DNA of 64,000 nt from contig JAEUIT010000086.1 in NCBI GenBank assembly GCA_016795035.1, forward strand, positions 62,001-126,000. The letters run 5' to 3'. Shown piece after piece: positions 7,658 through 16,381 of this stretch. Each line of letters starts with the position of its first letter. The first letter of the stretch is position 1. This DNA is from Phycisphaerae bacterium (GTDB lineage Bacteria; Planctomycetota; Phycisphaerae; Phycisphaerales; SM1A02). The notes under the pieces are model-generated. The model saw nothing but the letters and a program-made list of their open reading frames with translations. It was not told the DNA's origin and did no database searches. Made by a program: the position numbers and the translations under genes.

Positions 7658-9091
7658 ATGCTCGAGATCGCCGCCCTTCTCCTTCTCTCTGTTGCAGCCG
7701 CGCCGCCCGAACCGCTGGCGACGCTCACGCTCCCCGTCGCGGCGAGCGGCGACGAGGCCGGTCGCTCGATCGCCTTCGACGGACGGCGCGTCCTCCTGGG
7801 CGCGCCGAACCACGACGCCGCCGCGCCGAACGCCGGCGCCGCGCAGGTCTTCCGCCTCGCGGCGGGCGGAACGTGGGTGGCCGAGGCGCTCCTCGTTGCA
7901 CCCGACGCCTTGGCCGACGACTCCTTCGGACTCTCCGTTGCCATCGACGGCGAGGTCGCGCTCGTCGGCGCGCTCGACGACGACGTGAACGGTAAATCGA
8001 GCGCCGGCAGTGCGCACGTCTATCGCCTCGTCGACGGCTTGTGGACGCACGAGGCGACGCTCCTCGCGTCCGACGCCGCCGCGAACGATCAGTTCGGCCG
8101 CTCCGTCGCGATCCGCGGCGACATCGCGATCGTCGGCTCGTGGCAATCGCTGAGCGCGTTCGGCAAGGGCGCGGCGTACGTCTTCAAGCGGCAGGCGAAC
8201 GGAACGTGGCTTCAGACGCAGAAGCTCGCGCCGCCCGACGCCGCGACCGGCGACGCCAACGGCACGAGCGTGACGTTCGACGGCACTCGCGCCGTGGTCG
8301 GCGCGTTCGGCGACGACGTCGGCTCGACGACGAACCAAGGCTCGGCGAGCGTCTTCCGGCTCGAGCCGAACGGCACGTTCGTCTTCGAAGCGAAACTCAT
8401 CGGCAACGCCGGCGCGTTCGAGGAATGCGGCCGCGGCGTGGCGCTCGACGACTCGTTGTGCGTCGTCGGGTCGTGGCCGTTCTTCGCCAGTAGCCAAGGC
8501 GGCACCGGCCAGGGCGCCGCGTACGTCTTCCGGCGCAGCGGCACGACGTGGGCGCAGGAGGCGAAGCTCACCGCACCCGATGCGGCGACCGACGACTACT
8601 TCGCCTTCTCCGTGGCCTGCCGCCGCGGCGACGATGGCGATCTCGTCGCCTGCGGCGCCTGGGCCGACGACATCGGCCGCGTGACGAACCAAGGGAGCGT
8701 GTGGCTCTTCCGCACCGGCGGCACGCCTGCAACGTGGAGCGCCGAGGCGCAGCTCGTCGCGCCGGACGGCGCGGGCAGCGACTACTTCGGCTTCTCGCTC
8801 GCACTGTCGTGCGAGATGCTTGCCGTGGGCACGCGCCTCGACGACGTCGGCGCCGCCACGAACCAGGGCACCGCCCGCCTCTGGTGGATCGACGACGGCG
8901 GAAACGACGAGCCGGACTCCTGCATCGACCCGGCCGATCTCACGCGAAACGGCGCTGTCGGCGGCGACGATCTCGCGATTCTCCTCGGCGCATGGGGAAC
9001 TCCCGGCGCCGACGCCGACCTCACCGGCGACGGGACGGTCGACGGTGCGGACCTCGCGGCGCTCCTCGGAGCATGGAGCGCCGGCGCATGA
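7658..9091 (+). CDS. Secreted FG-GAP repeat protein with C-terminal dockerin-like domain
   Basis: 477-residue exported protein. A signal peptide (MLEIAALLLLSVAAAPPEP) is followed by six to seven FG-GAP-like beta-propeller blades of about 50-60 residues with the repeated pattern FGxSVAxxGxxxxVGAxxDD...GSAxVYR. Such blades resemble the Ca-binding propeller of integrin alpha chains. The C-terminal 55 residues hold two EF-hand-like dockerin segments (DLTRNGAVGGDDLAILLGAWG and DLTGDGTVDGADLAALLGAW), a hallmark of planctomycete secreted proteins. It probably acts at the cell surface or outside the cell in adhesion or binding. A paralogous propeller without dockerin is encoded at 25098-26654. Confidence 0.75.
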   Translation: MLEIAALLLLSVAAAPPEPLATLTLPVAASGDEAGRSIAFDGRRVLLGAPNHDAAAPNAGAAQVFRLAAGGTWVAEALLVAPDALADDSFGLSVAIDGEVALVGALDDDVNGKSSAGSAHVYRLVDGLWTHEATLLASDAAANDQFGRSVAIRGDIAIVGSWQSLSAFGKGAAYVFKRQANGTWLQTQKLAPPDAATGDANGTSVTFDGTRAVVGAFGDDVGSTTNQGSASVFRLEPNGTFVFEAKLIGNAGAFEECGRGVALDDSLCVVGSWPFFASSQGGTGQGAAYVFRRSGTTWAQEAKLTAPDAATDDYFAFSVACRRGDDGDLVACGAWADDIGRVTNQGSVWLFRTGGTPATWSAEAQLVAPDGAGSDYFGFSLALSCEMLAVGTRLDDVGAATNQGTARLWWIDDGGNDEPDSCIDPADLTRNGAVGGDDLAILLGAWGTPGADADLTGDGTVDGADLAALLGAWSAGA

Positions 9092-9107
9092 GCCGCAACG
9101 CATGACG

Positions 9108-9113
9108 TAGACT
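9108..9113 (+). promoter_or_regulatory. -10-like TAGACT before the UbiB-family gene
   Basis: TAGACT ends 6 nt before ATG 9120 with no Shine-Dalgarno sequence between them; leaderless arrangement. Confidence 0.4.
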
Positions 9114-9119
9114 GGCCTC

Positions 9120-10841
9120 ATGGCCGTCACCGACGTCGCCCGAACGATCAAGAACGTCAAGCGCTACACCGAGATCATCGACGTTCTCGTGCGGCACGGC
9201 TTCGCCGACGTCGTCCAGCAACTCGGGTTCGACAACATCGTGCGCCGCGGCTTCCGCATGATCGGAGGCACGCCGTCCGCGACCTCGGAGCAGCACTCGC
9301 GGCCGGTTCGCATGCGCCTCGTCCTCGAGGAACTCGGCCCGACGTTCATGAAACTCGGGCAGATGCTCTCCTGCCGCAAGGACCTGATCCCCGACGAGTG
9401 GGCCGACGAGTTCGCGAAGCTGCAGGCAAGCGGCCCGCGCATTCCGTTCGAGGCAATCAAGGAAGTGCTCGTCGAGGAGTTTCGCGGGAAGGAAACGACG
9501 ATCTTCGAGTCGATCGAGGAAACGCCGATCGCCGCGGCCTCGATGGCCCAGGTGCACCGCGCGACGCTCGTGGGAGGCCAACCGGTCGTCCTCAAGATCC
9601 TTCGCCCGGGCACGGAAGAGCGCACGCAGGCCGATCTCGAGATCCTCAAGTCGCTGGCGTCCTTCGTCGAAGCGCACATCAAGAACGCGGGTTTCCATCC
9701 GACCGACATCGTCCGCGAGTTCTCGCGCGAGCTGAAACGCGAAGTGGATCTCACGTACGAGGGACGCTCGACGGACAAGCTGCGCGAGGCCTTCGCCGAC
9801 GATCCCGAAGTGCGCTTCCCGCAGGTCTACTGGGAAGCGACGACGCGCCGCGTGCTCGCGCTCGAGGAGTTCAAGGGCATCCTCCTCTCGAACCTGAAGG
9901 ACGGCGACCTCACCGCCGAGCAGCGCGCCGACGTCGTCGCGTTCGGCGCGAAGGCCGTCGCGAGGCAGTGCCTCGAGATCGGCCTCTTCCACGCCGATCC
10001 GCACCCCGGCAACCTCTTCGCGCTCATCAACGAGGACGGCAGCGTCGCGGCCGGCTTCATCGACTGCGGAATGACCGGCCGCATCGACAGCCGCGACATG
10101 GATCTCCTCGCGCGCCTCGTGCAGGCGGTCGCCACCGGCAACGTGGAGGACGCTATCAGCGTTTCCGCGATCCTCGCCGACGTCGCGCCGCGCACGCTCG
10201 ACGACCCCAGCTTCCGGGCCGACATGACGGAGCTCGCCACCTCGTTCGAGGTGCGGTCGTTCGCGCAGTTCGACCTTCCGGGCCTTCTCAACACGCTCTT
10301 CAACACGATGCGCGAGCATCACCTGCGATTCCCGTCGCAGCTGATCCTCCTCATCAAGGCGCTCACGACGATCGAGGCAGTCGGCCGAAAGGTCGATCCC
10401 GACTTCGATCTCATCAGCTACCTACGGCCGTCGATCGAGCGCACCGTGATGGAGCGCTACGGCTTCAAGGCCATGCGACGGCGCGTGCGCGCCGGCGTCA
10501 TGCAGTACCTCACGCTCGCGGAGGAGTTGCCGCGCGAAGTGAAGTCGCTGCTCGGCACCGTTCGCCGAAACAACTTCGCGGTGAACCTACAGCACAAGGG
10601 CCTCACGCAACTCACCCGAACGCTCGAGCACGCAAGCCGCAACATCGGCTTCGCGCTGATGGTCACGGGCCTCACCGTCAGTAGCGCGATCCTGGTCCAC
10701 TCGGGCACGACGTCGTCGCAGGTGTGGCTGCGCCTCGTCGGCCTGCTCGGCTTCCTGCTCGCCGGACTGATGGCGCTGTCCTACGTCGTCGCGAACCGCT
10801 GGTGGATCCGCGATCGGCGCAACGGGCAGGCCGACGACTGA
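9120..10841 (+). CDS. UbiB/ABC1 (ADCK) family atypical kinase
   Basis: 573-residue member of the UbiB/ABC1/AarF atypical protein-kinase-like family, linked in other organisms to isoprenoid-quinone synthesis. Visible family motifs are the KxGQ region (PTFMKLGQMLSCRKDLIP), an Ala-rich loop in place of a P-loop (AAASMAQVHRATL), the nucleotide-contacting Lys (VVLKILRPG), the catalytic-loop equivalent GLFHADPHPGNLF and the metal-binding IDCGMTGRI. Two hydrophobic segments near the C-terminus (GFALMVTGLTVSSAILV and LRLVGLLGFLLAGLMAL) anchor it in the membrane as usual for UbiB. No quinone-biosynthesis gene is adjacent, so the pathway link is inference from family. Confidence 0.9.
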   Translation: MAVTDVARTIKNVKRYTEIIDVLVRHGFADVVQQLGFDNIVRRGFRMIGGTPSATSEQHSRPVRMRLVLEELGPTFMKLGQMLSCRKDLIPDEWADEFAKLQASGPRIPFEAIKEVLVEEFRGKETTIFESIEETPIAAASMAQVHRATLVGGQPVVLKILRPGTEERTQADLEILKSLASFVEAHIKNAGFHPTDIVREFSRELKREVDLTYEGRSTDKLREAFADDPEVRFPQVYWEATTRRVLALEEFKGILLSNLKDGDLTAEQRADVVAFGAKAVARQCLEIGLFHADPHPGNLFALINEDGSVAAGFIDCGMTGRIDSRDMDLLARLVQAVATGNVEDAISVSAILADVAPRTLDDPSFRADMTELATSFEVRSFAQFDLPGLLNTLFNTMREHHLRFPSQLILLIKALTTIEAVGRKVDPDFDLISYLRPSIERTVMERYGFKAMRRRVRAGVMQYLTLAEELPREVKSLLGTVRRNNFAVNLQHKGLTQLTRTLEHASRNIGFALMVTGLTVSSAILVHSGTTSSQVWLRLVGLLGFLLAGLMALSYVVANRWWIRDRRNGQADD

Positions 10842-10850
10842 CGCGCGACG

Positions 10851-11603
10851 TCACTTGCCGCGCGTCGCCTTCTTCGCCGGGGCCTTCGTTGCGGGCTTCT
10901 TCGAGCCGGAGCGCTTCGTCGTTGCAGGTGCGGTCGGCTTCGACGCGTGCCGCAGCGCGTCGGCGATGCCCGACATCACGCCGGAGAGGCCCTTCGTGAT
11001 CTCCCCCGCGACGCCGGCCGCCATGCGCGTGCCTGCCTTCATCGTCTCGAGCGCGAGCTCGGGCGCGTGGCGCGCGGCGGTGTCGGCCGCCTCGCGCGCG
11101 GCCGGCGCGATGACGGTGCCCGCCTTCCGCGCCGCCTTGGTGACGTTGTCGAGATACGTGCGCGTGTCGCTCGAGAGTCGGCCGGCGGCATCCGAGACGG
11201 CGGCGAGGAAGTCATGCTCGAGCGTGCGCATCGACGTCGCGAACGCCGACCAGTCCGTCGAGGTGAGACGCTTGCCGGCGCCGGTGGCGCGCTTCATCGC
11301 CGCGCTCGCCGTGGTCGCGCTATCGGCGACGCCTTCGGCCATCCCGTCGACCACGCGGCGCAGCACGTTCTCGCGTTCGGAGGGAACGGCTTCGGTGATC
11401 GCGCCGCGCAGGCGATCAAAGGTCTCGCGCACCGCCTTGTCGACGGCCTTGCGGCTCACCGTGCCCTCGGTCAGCGCGCCGTGCACGATGGCGTGCGCCT
11501 GCGCGGCCAGATCGGGCTTCGCACTCTTCGTTGCAGCCGCAGGCTTCTTCGCGGCCGACTTCTTCGATGCGGACGATTTCGTGGCGGTCTTCTTCGCGGC
11601 CAT
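10851..11603 (-). CDS. Alanine/lysine-rich protein with histone-H1-like tails
   Basis: 250-residue basic protein of unknown function. Both ends are Lys/Ala/Pro-rich and disordered (AAKKTATKSSASKKSAAKK at the N-terminus, KKPATKAPAKKATRGK at the C-terminus), like bacterial histone-H1-like DNA-binding proteins. The middle 170 residues are predicted amphipathic helices rich in Ala/Thr, somewhat phasin-like. ATG 11603 is preferred over the longer frame (11624) because AGGAG lies 8 nt upstream. It converges with the UbiB-family gene with a 9-nt gap. DNA binding through the tails is an inference from composition only. Confidence 0.55.
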   Translation of the reverse strand: MAAKKTATKSSASKKSAAKKPAAATKSAKPDLAAQAHAIVHGALTEGTVSRKAVDKAVRETFDRLRGAITEAVPSERENVLRRVVDGMAEGVADSATTASAAMKRATGAGKRLTSTDWSAFATSMRTLEHDFLAAVSDAAGRLSSDTRTYLDNVTKAARKAGTVIAPAAREAADTAARHAPELALETMKAGTRMAAGVAGEITKGLSGVMSGIADALRHASKPTAPATTKRSGSKKPATKAPAKKATRGK

Positions 11604-11649
11604 TGGTGTTCTCCTGGCGACCATTATGCGCCGAGACCGAGCATGGGGT

Positions 11650-12720
11650 TCAGGAAGGCTCGGCGACCCGAAGCGCCTGCGATTTCACGAGGCAGACGAT
11701 CGCCTGTCCGACGCCGATTCCCAGATCGCGGACGCTGCCGTGCGAGAGCTCCGCGACGATCGGGACGCCGACATCGATCTCGACGAGCGTCGCACGCGCA
11801 TGCGCCTCGAGCCTTCGCACCGTGCCCGCCAGCTGATTGCGGATGGAAATGCCTTGAAGCGGCTGGAGCGCGAGCGCCACCTCCGACGGTGCAACGCGGA
11901 GGCGGACCTCGGTCCCGGCGGAGGCGTCGACCCGGGCCGCCCGGACATCGGGCCCCTGCACGCCTCCGAGACGAAGAACGGTCGCGTCTGGACCTTCGTG
12001 TGCGACGACGACCGCCGACAGCACGTTGGCGAGGCCGTCGTCGCGAAGACGCTCGAACGCACGCTCGTCGAGCAGCAACGACGAGATCGGCTTCGGTTCG
12101 CTCGTCGTTCCGGCGTCGATGATCAGCATCTCGTCGACCAGCGCCTGCATCTCCGCGAGGTCATGGCTCACGAAGACGATCGGCACCGTGGTCGCCTCGC
12201 GCACGCGGCGGAGGTACGGAAGGATCTGCCGCTTCAGTCGCCGGTCGAGCGACGAGAGGGGCTCGTCGAGGAGAAGCGCGCGGGGCCGCGTGAGGAGCGC
12301 GCGACCAAGCGCGACGCGCTGGCGCTCGCCGCCGGAGAGTTCGTGCGGCCGCCGGTCGACGAGCGCCGAGAGTTCAAGCAGCTCGACGACCTCCTGCAAC
12401 GACGAGTCGCCCGCTTCGGGAGCGCCGTAGCGCAGGTTCCCGCGCACGCTTAGGTGCGGAAAGAGGCGGCCATCCTGGAAGACGACGCCGAGCCGACGGC
12501 GGTGTGCGGGCACGTCCAGGGACCTCGCGGAGTCGGCGAGCGTCGTGCCGTCGATCTCGACGCGCGCGCGTGCCGTCCGCACAAGGCCGGCGATGCCCGC
12601 CAGCAACGTGGACTTTCCGGCGCCCGACCCGCCGAAGACGCCAAGCGCCCGCGCATCGGACGCGAACGCGACATCAAGCACGAACCCCGGCCGTTCGACG
12701 CGCAGGTCGACGCGAATCAT
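11650..12720 (-). CDS. modC: Molybdate ABC transporter ATP-binding protein
   Basis: 356-residue ATPase that powers molybdate uptake. The ATPase domain shows Walker A (FGGSGAGKST), Q-loop (VVFQDGRLFPHL), signature (LSGGERQRVALGRAL), Walker B and D-loop (LLLDEPLSSLD) and the H-loop (FVSHD). The C-terminal third (LAGTVRRLEAHARATLVEIDVGV and on) is a TOBE/Mop-like molybdate-sensing domain typical of ModC. The start ATG at 12720 overlaps the modB stop as ATGA, so it is the last gene of a modA-modB-modC operon. The open frame continuing upstream to 13407 is antisense-style Arg-rich noise. Confidence 0.93.
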   Translation of the reverse strand: MIRVDLRVERPGFVLDVAFASDARALGVFGGSGAGKSTLLAGIAGLVRTARARVEIDGTTLADSARSLDVPAHRRRLGVVFQDGRLFPHLSVRGNLRYGAPEAGDSSLQEVVELLELSALVDRRPHELSGGERQRVALGRALLTRPRALLLDEPLSSLDRRLKRQILPYLRRVREATTVPIVFVSHDLAEMQALVDEMLIIDAGTTSEPKPISSLLLDERAFERLRDDGLANVLSAVVVAHEGPDATVLRLGGVQGPDVRAARVDASAGTEVRLRVAPSEVALALQPLQGISIRNQLAGTVRRLEAHARATLVEIDVGVPIVAELSHGSVRDLGIGVGQAIVCLVKSQALRVAEPS

Positions 12721-13427
12721 GACGCGCCTCCCGCACGAGCGACGCCGAGTCGTCGTCGCGCGGCCCGCGCGAGAGACTCCGAAACGAGGAGCGCCGCGAA
12801 CGACACCATGACGGAGACGAGCACGAGCCGCCATGCCGCCGCATCGCCGCCCGGGGTCTGCAACGCCGTGTAGATCGCGGTGGACACCGTGCGCGTGCGA
12901 CCTTCGATGTTGCCGGCGAAGACGATCGTCGCGCCGAACTCGCCGAGGCTTCGCGCGAAAGCGAGCACCACGCCGGTGACGACGCCGGGAATCGCAAGCG
13001 GCAGCGTGATCGTCCGAAAGACGCGCCACGGCGAGGCCCCGAGCGTGCGCGCCGCGTCCTCGAGGCGCTCGTCCACGAGTTCCATCGCCAGGCGCGTCGA
13101 TCGGACGAGGAGCGGGAAACCCATCACCGCGGCGGCGATGGCCGCGGCCTTCGTCGTGAACGCGATGTCCACGCCGAACGTCGCATGCAGCCAACCGCCG
13201 AACCAGCTCGAGCGTCCGAGCCCGGCGAGGAGGAGATAGCCCACGACCACCGGCGGCAGCACGAGCGGCAGGTGAATCGCCGTGTCGAGGATCGCCTGGC
13301 CGCGAAAGCGCGTGCGGGCGAGCGCCCACGCGCACGCGACGCCGGGCACGAGCATGAGCGCGACGCTCACGGCTGCAACGCGGAGTGAGAGGAGAAGCGC
13401 CGTCCACTCGGCGGGATCGAGGGTCAC
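12717..13427 (-). CDS. modB: Molybdate ABC transporter permease
   Basis: 236-residue inner-membrane permease of the molybdate importer, with about five hydrophobic segments. The EAA-loop sequence for docking with ModC is seen as DAARTLGASPWRVFRTITLPLAIPG. The C-terminal segment FARSLGEFGATIVFAGNIEGRTRT matches the ModB signature. GTG at 13427 is chosen because it overlaps the modA stop as GTGA and gives the usual ModB length; the longer frame to 13739 adds Arg-rich sequence not seen in the family. Confidence 0.92.
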   Translation of the reverse strand: MTLDPAEWTALLLSLRVAAVSVALMLVPGVACAWALARTRFRGQAILDTAIHLPLVLPPVVVGYLLLAGLGRSSWFGGWLHATFGVDIAFTTKAAAIAAAVMGFPLLVRSTRLAMELVDERLEDAARTLGASPWRVFRTITLPLAIPGVVTGVVLAFARSLGEFGATIVFAGNIEGRTRTVSTAIYTALQTPGGDAAAWRLVLVSVMVSFAALLVSESLARAARRRLGVARAGGAS

Positions 13428-14215
13428 GGTCCGGAGCTCCCCTCCGCCGGCGTCAGGACCCGGAACCCGGCACGCGTGAAGATGTCGGTCGCCTCGGGCG
13501 AACGGAGAAACGCCACGAAGTCGGCGGAGGCGTCGTTCGCCGTCGCCGTGCGGGCGATCGGATAGCGGATCGGAGGGTGCGAGCCCTCGGGGAATCGATG
13601 CACGACGGAAACCCGCTCCGACGCCGCGGCGTCGGTCGCGTACACGATTCCGCCCGCGCACTCGCCGATCTCGACGAGACGCAGCGCCGCGCGCACGTCG
13701 GGCGCCGCGACCATGCGTTCCTTCCACGCATCCCACCACCCAAGCGACTCGAGCGCCGCCTTCGCGTAACGGCCCGCGGGCACGTGCGCCGGGTCGGCCA
13801 CCGCGATACGATCGAACGGCGGCTCGGCTGCAACGTGGAGGTCTGGTGCGCCGCGGCCTGCGTGGAGCGCGACCACGACCAGCTCGTTTCCGAGGAGATC
13901 GCTGCGGGAGCCGGAGGCCAGGAGGCCCGCTTTCTCCACGTCATCCATCCATGCGACGTCGGCGGAGACGAACACGTCGGCAGGCGCGCCGGCCCGGAGC
14001 TGTCGCGCGAGATTCGACGAGGAGTCGAAGGAGAAGACGACGTCCACGCCGCGCGCGGCTGCGAACCTGCGACCGCACTCGCGGAGCGCGTCTGTCGTGC
14101 TCGCGGCGGCGAAGACGGTCACCGTTGCAGGCGCGCCCGCGCGATCGCAGGCGACGAGCGTCGCCCCGACGACAAGGGCTGCCACGAACGAAATGACCCA
14201 TCCAAACGGTCCCAT
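13424..14215 (-). CDS. modA: Molybdate-binding lipoprotein of ABC transporter
   Basis: 263-residue periplasmic solute-binding protein that delivers molybdate (or tungstate) to ModBC. The signal sequence ends in a lipobox (TLVACD), so it is membrane-tethered. The mature start VTVFAAASTTDALRE and the SFDSSSNLARQLRAGAPADVFVSAD region match ModA, with the ligand-binding serines in AAAST and SSSN. It is the first gene of modABC. A 12-bp inverted repeat sits 5-30 nt upstream of its start, suggesting transcriptional control; no modE is visible in the window. Confidence 0.93.
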   Translation of the reverse strand: MGPFGWVISFVAALVVGATLVACDRAGAPATVTVFAAASTTDALRECGRRFAAARGVDVVFSFDSSSNLARQLRAGAPADVFVSADVAWMDDVEKAGLLASGSRSDLLGNELVVVALHAGRGAPDLHVAAEPPFDRIAVADPAHVPAGRYAKAALESLGWWDAWKERMVAAPDVRAALRLVEIGECAGGIVYATDAAASERVSVVHRFPEGSHPPIRYPIARTATANDASADFVAFLRSPEATDIFTRAGFRVLTPAEGSSGP

Positions 14216-14219
14216 GCGT

Positions 14220-14245
14220 GCGGATGCTCCGTGCGGAGTATCCGC
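14220..14245 (-). promoter_or_regulatory. Operator-like inverted repeat upstream of modA
   Basis: GCGGATGCTCCG (14220-14231) and CGGAGTATCCGC (14234-14245) form an 11/12-matching inverted repeat with a 2-nt spacer. On the modA strand the distal arm contains GATACT, which could serve as a -10 element, so a bound repressor could block transcription. As RNA it would also form a strong hairpin over the start region. Confidence 0.4.
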
Positions 14246-14350
14246 GATCGCCGCGAGGTGCTGTCCGATCGTTCGTCGACGGCGGATCTGCGAGAGCGGA
14301 CGCCGAAGCGCCCGTCACAGGGCTGAGGCCTCGGCGACGCGCCGTGCGGG

Positions 14351-14917
14351 CTAGCGCTTGGGCTCGAGCTCCACGCTCACCTTGTGCGCCTCGCGATAGC
14401 TCAGGGCCGCCGAATGGTGGATCTCGCTCACCCACACGAGCCGAATGCGGCTGTACGGCACGAACACGCGCCCGCGGGAGCCGTCGAGCGAGATCTCGAA
14501 GTGGTCCGCGCCGACGACGCAGACATGCGCCGTCGAGTAGTCCGTCGACTCGGGCAGATTGATCTCGATGTCGGCGTTCAGGTACGCGGTGAGGAGATCC
14601 TTGATCGTCGCGAAGCGCGGGTGCGCGGCCTTCGCCGCTGCGACCGGCACTGGTGCGGGCGGCGGCGCCGCGTCGCCTGCGAGCCCGATGTGGGCGTCCT
14701 GCGACGACGGAAACACCAAGCCCTTCACGTTCGCCGCCGGCACCCACTCGGAGTGGCCGACCTGCTGGATCTCCGAGTCAACCGACAGGTCGCCGCGCAG
14801 CGCGGCCTCCTTCAGTTGGTCGGCCGTCATCCACGTCGAAACATGGATGCCGGTGCGATAGCGGTACTGCGCGGGCGAGCCGGTCTGCGTTGCGGTGGGC
14901 GAGGCGGTGTGTGGCAC
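14351..14917 (-). CDS. GYF_2-like (DUF4339-type) domain protein, function unknown
   Basis: 188-residue cytoplasmic protein. Residues about 17-65 (YRTGIHVSTWMTADQLKEAA...DSEIQQVGHSEWVPAANV) resemble the GYF_2/DUF4339 fold, including the closing G-x-x-x-W-x-x-A pattern. The C-terminal 90 residues (EINLPESTDYSTAHVCVVG, GRVFVPYSRIRLVWV, SYREAHKVSVELEPK) form a beta-rich domain I do not recognise. The GTG start at 14917 has no convincing ribosome-binding site. It lies alone between modABC and argE, all on the minus strand. Confidence 0.5.
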   Translation of the reverse strand: MPHTASPTATQTGSPAQYRYRTGIHVSTWMTADQLKEAALRGDLSVDSEIQQVGHSEWVPAANVKGLVFPSSQDAHIGLAGDAAPPPAPVPVAAAKAAHPRFATIKDLLTAYLNADIEINLPESTDYSTAHVCVVGADHFEISLDGSRGRVFVPYSRIRLVWVSEIHHSAALSYREAHKVSVELEPKR

Positions 14918-15205
14918 GGCGACGATTCCTCGATGCGGCGAAGCGAGCCTTGTGGCCGCTCATGGCCGCTCAGACAAAGGCGCAACTGAGCAACACACCG
15001 GTCGCCCAGTGGAACGACGCGACGTCAGCAGGTTCGGGGTGCGAGACCGCACTGTGCCGCGCACCACGAACGCGGACCTCATCAGTTGAACCGGCGAGTC
15101 CACGGGACGCAACGAAATCTCGGGCAATTCGCCGTTTTCGATACCTGAACGTGACCTAACACCAACGTGGGCGGCCGGCGCTCCGCCGACGATTCCGCCG
15201 CGTTG
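14918..15205. other. Intergenic region without recognised feature
   Basis: 288 nt between the GYF-like gene and the end of argE. No credible reading frame, tRNA or clear terminator was found. A short direct repeat (TGGCCGCTCA twice, about 14953-14972) is the only structure noted. Confidence 0.5.
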
Positions 15206-16339
15206 TTAGCGAACGAGGGTCGGGAGAATCGCCGCCGCCCGCGCAAACTCGTCCCGAGGCATCCATTCATCCGGACGATGTGCTTGAGAGATGTCGCCAG
15301 GCCCCCAGACGACGCACTCGACGCCGAGTTGGGCGAGTCTCCCCGCATCCGTGCCGAAGCCGACCCCAAACTCCTCGGTCTGGCCGAGGATCGACGCCAA
15401 CTCGCCATAGAGCGGCGCGTCCTTCGAGGTCGCGAAAGCCGGCGTGTCGTTCGTCACCCGCACCTCGACGCCTCCGGTCGGCACGACGGCCTCGACCGCC
15501 TCGCGCACCCGCTCGACGGCGACCGCGCTCGGCATTCCTGGGAGAAGCCGGATTCCGACGTCGATCTCGCAGCGTTCCGGAATCACGTTGATCGCCGATC
15601 CGCCGCGGATGCGTGCGGTCGTCAGCACCGGGAACGGGACCTCCGGAAAGAGCACGCTCTCCGCGTTGCGTTCCGCCACGTACGCCTTGCGCAGCACACC
15701 CAAGGCGGAGATGACCGACGCCGCGCGCTCGATGGCATTCACGCCCTTCTGCGGGAATCCGCTGTGGGCTGCAACGCCGTGACAGGCGATCGTGAGGCTG
15801 AGGTGCCCCTTGTGCCCGCGGACGAGCCGCATCGACGTCGGCTCACCGACGAGGCAGCGTCGCGGCAGCGGACGGCCCTTCGGCCATGCGCGGGCGAACG
15901 CCGCGGCCCCCTGCGTCCCGATCTCCTCGTTGCAGGTCAGAAGAAGCTGCAGCGGCTCGCGAAGCGAGCAGCCCCCGCAGGCGTGAAGCAGGTTCACCGC
16001 GAGCGCCACGAAACCCTTCATGTCGCAGGCGCCGCGCGCGACGAGGCGATCGTCGCGCACCACGAGCGATCGCGGGTCTGACGACCATTCCGGCTCGTCG
16101 GCCGGCACGGTGTCGACGTGCGCGCACAGAAGGAGCCCCTCCCCGCGTTCGCACGGCGGACCGGCCGAAAGGAGCACGTTCTCGCCGGAGTCGGGCGCGT
16201 CGAAACGCTCCACGCGCACCGAGCGTCCGTCGAGGTAGTCGCAGACGAAGTCGTCGAGCGGCCGATTCGGGCGTCTGCTCGTCGTGTCGAACGCGACGAG
16301 TCGGGCGAGCAACTCGATGTCGGAAAGCGGCGTGGGCAC
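15206..16339 (-). CDS. argE: Acetylornithine deacetylase (M20 family)
   Basis: 377-residue zinc-dependent deacetylase predicted to convert N-acetylornithine to ornithine in arginine synthesis. M20 family blocks are clear: LLLCAHVDTVPAD (metal-binding HxD), RGACDMKGFVAL (bridging Asp), TCNEEIGTQGA (catalytic and metal Glu) and VGEPTSMRLVRGHKG. The ligand region near the C-terminus is GFGTDAGRLAQLG...GPGDISQAHRPDEW, where the QAHxPDE pattern favours ArgE over DapE. The GTG start at 16339 is preceded by TATCCT at a 7-nt distance. It is divergent from rnr. Confidence 0.88.
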   Translation of the reverse strand: MPTPLSDIELLARLVAFDTTSRRPNRPLDDFVCDYLDGRSVRVERFDAPDSGENVLLSAGPPCERGEGLLLCAHVDTVPADEPEWSSDPRSLVVRDDRLVARGACDMKGFVALAVNLLHACGGCSLREPLQLLLTCNEEIGTQGAAAFARAWPKGRPLPRRCLVGEPTSMRLVRGHKGHLSLTIACHGVAAHSGFPQKGVNAIERAASVISALGVLRKAYVAERNAESVLFPEVPFPVLTTARIRGGSAINVIPERCEIDVGIRLLPGMPSAVAVERVREAVEAVVPTGGVEVRVTNDTPAFATSKDAPLYGELASILGQTEEFGVGFGTDAGRLAQLGVECVVWGPGDISQAHRPDEWMPRDEFARAAAILPTLVR

Positions 16340-16346
16340 GGGCGTG

Positions 16347-16352
16347 AGGATA
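16347..16352 (-). promoter_or_regulatory. -10-like TATCCT before argE (leaderless arrangement)
   Basis: TATCCT on the minus strand ends 7 nt before the GTG start of argE at 16339; no Shine-Dalgarno sequence. Confidence 0.4.
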
Positions 16353-16369
16353 CGGCCACCGCTCGCCCG

Positions 16370-16375
16370 TACACT
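16370..16375 (+). promoter_or_regulatory. -10-like TACACT before rnr (leaderless arrangement)
   Basis: TACACT ends 6 nt before ATG 16382 with no Shine-Dalgarno sequence. Together with the argE element it gives back-to-back promoters in a 42-nt intergenic gap. Confidence 0.45.
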
Positions 16376-16381
16376 CCGTCA

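Noticed and set aside
5078..9160. 1360-codon open frame on the minus strand
   Set aside because: Only its last 177 codons (thpR) are protein-like; the rest is Arg/Ala/Glu-rich and antisense to the zinc-ribbon and FG-GAP genes. Long shadow frames are expected in high-GC DNA.
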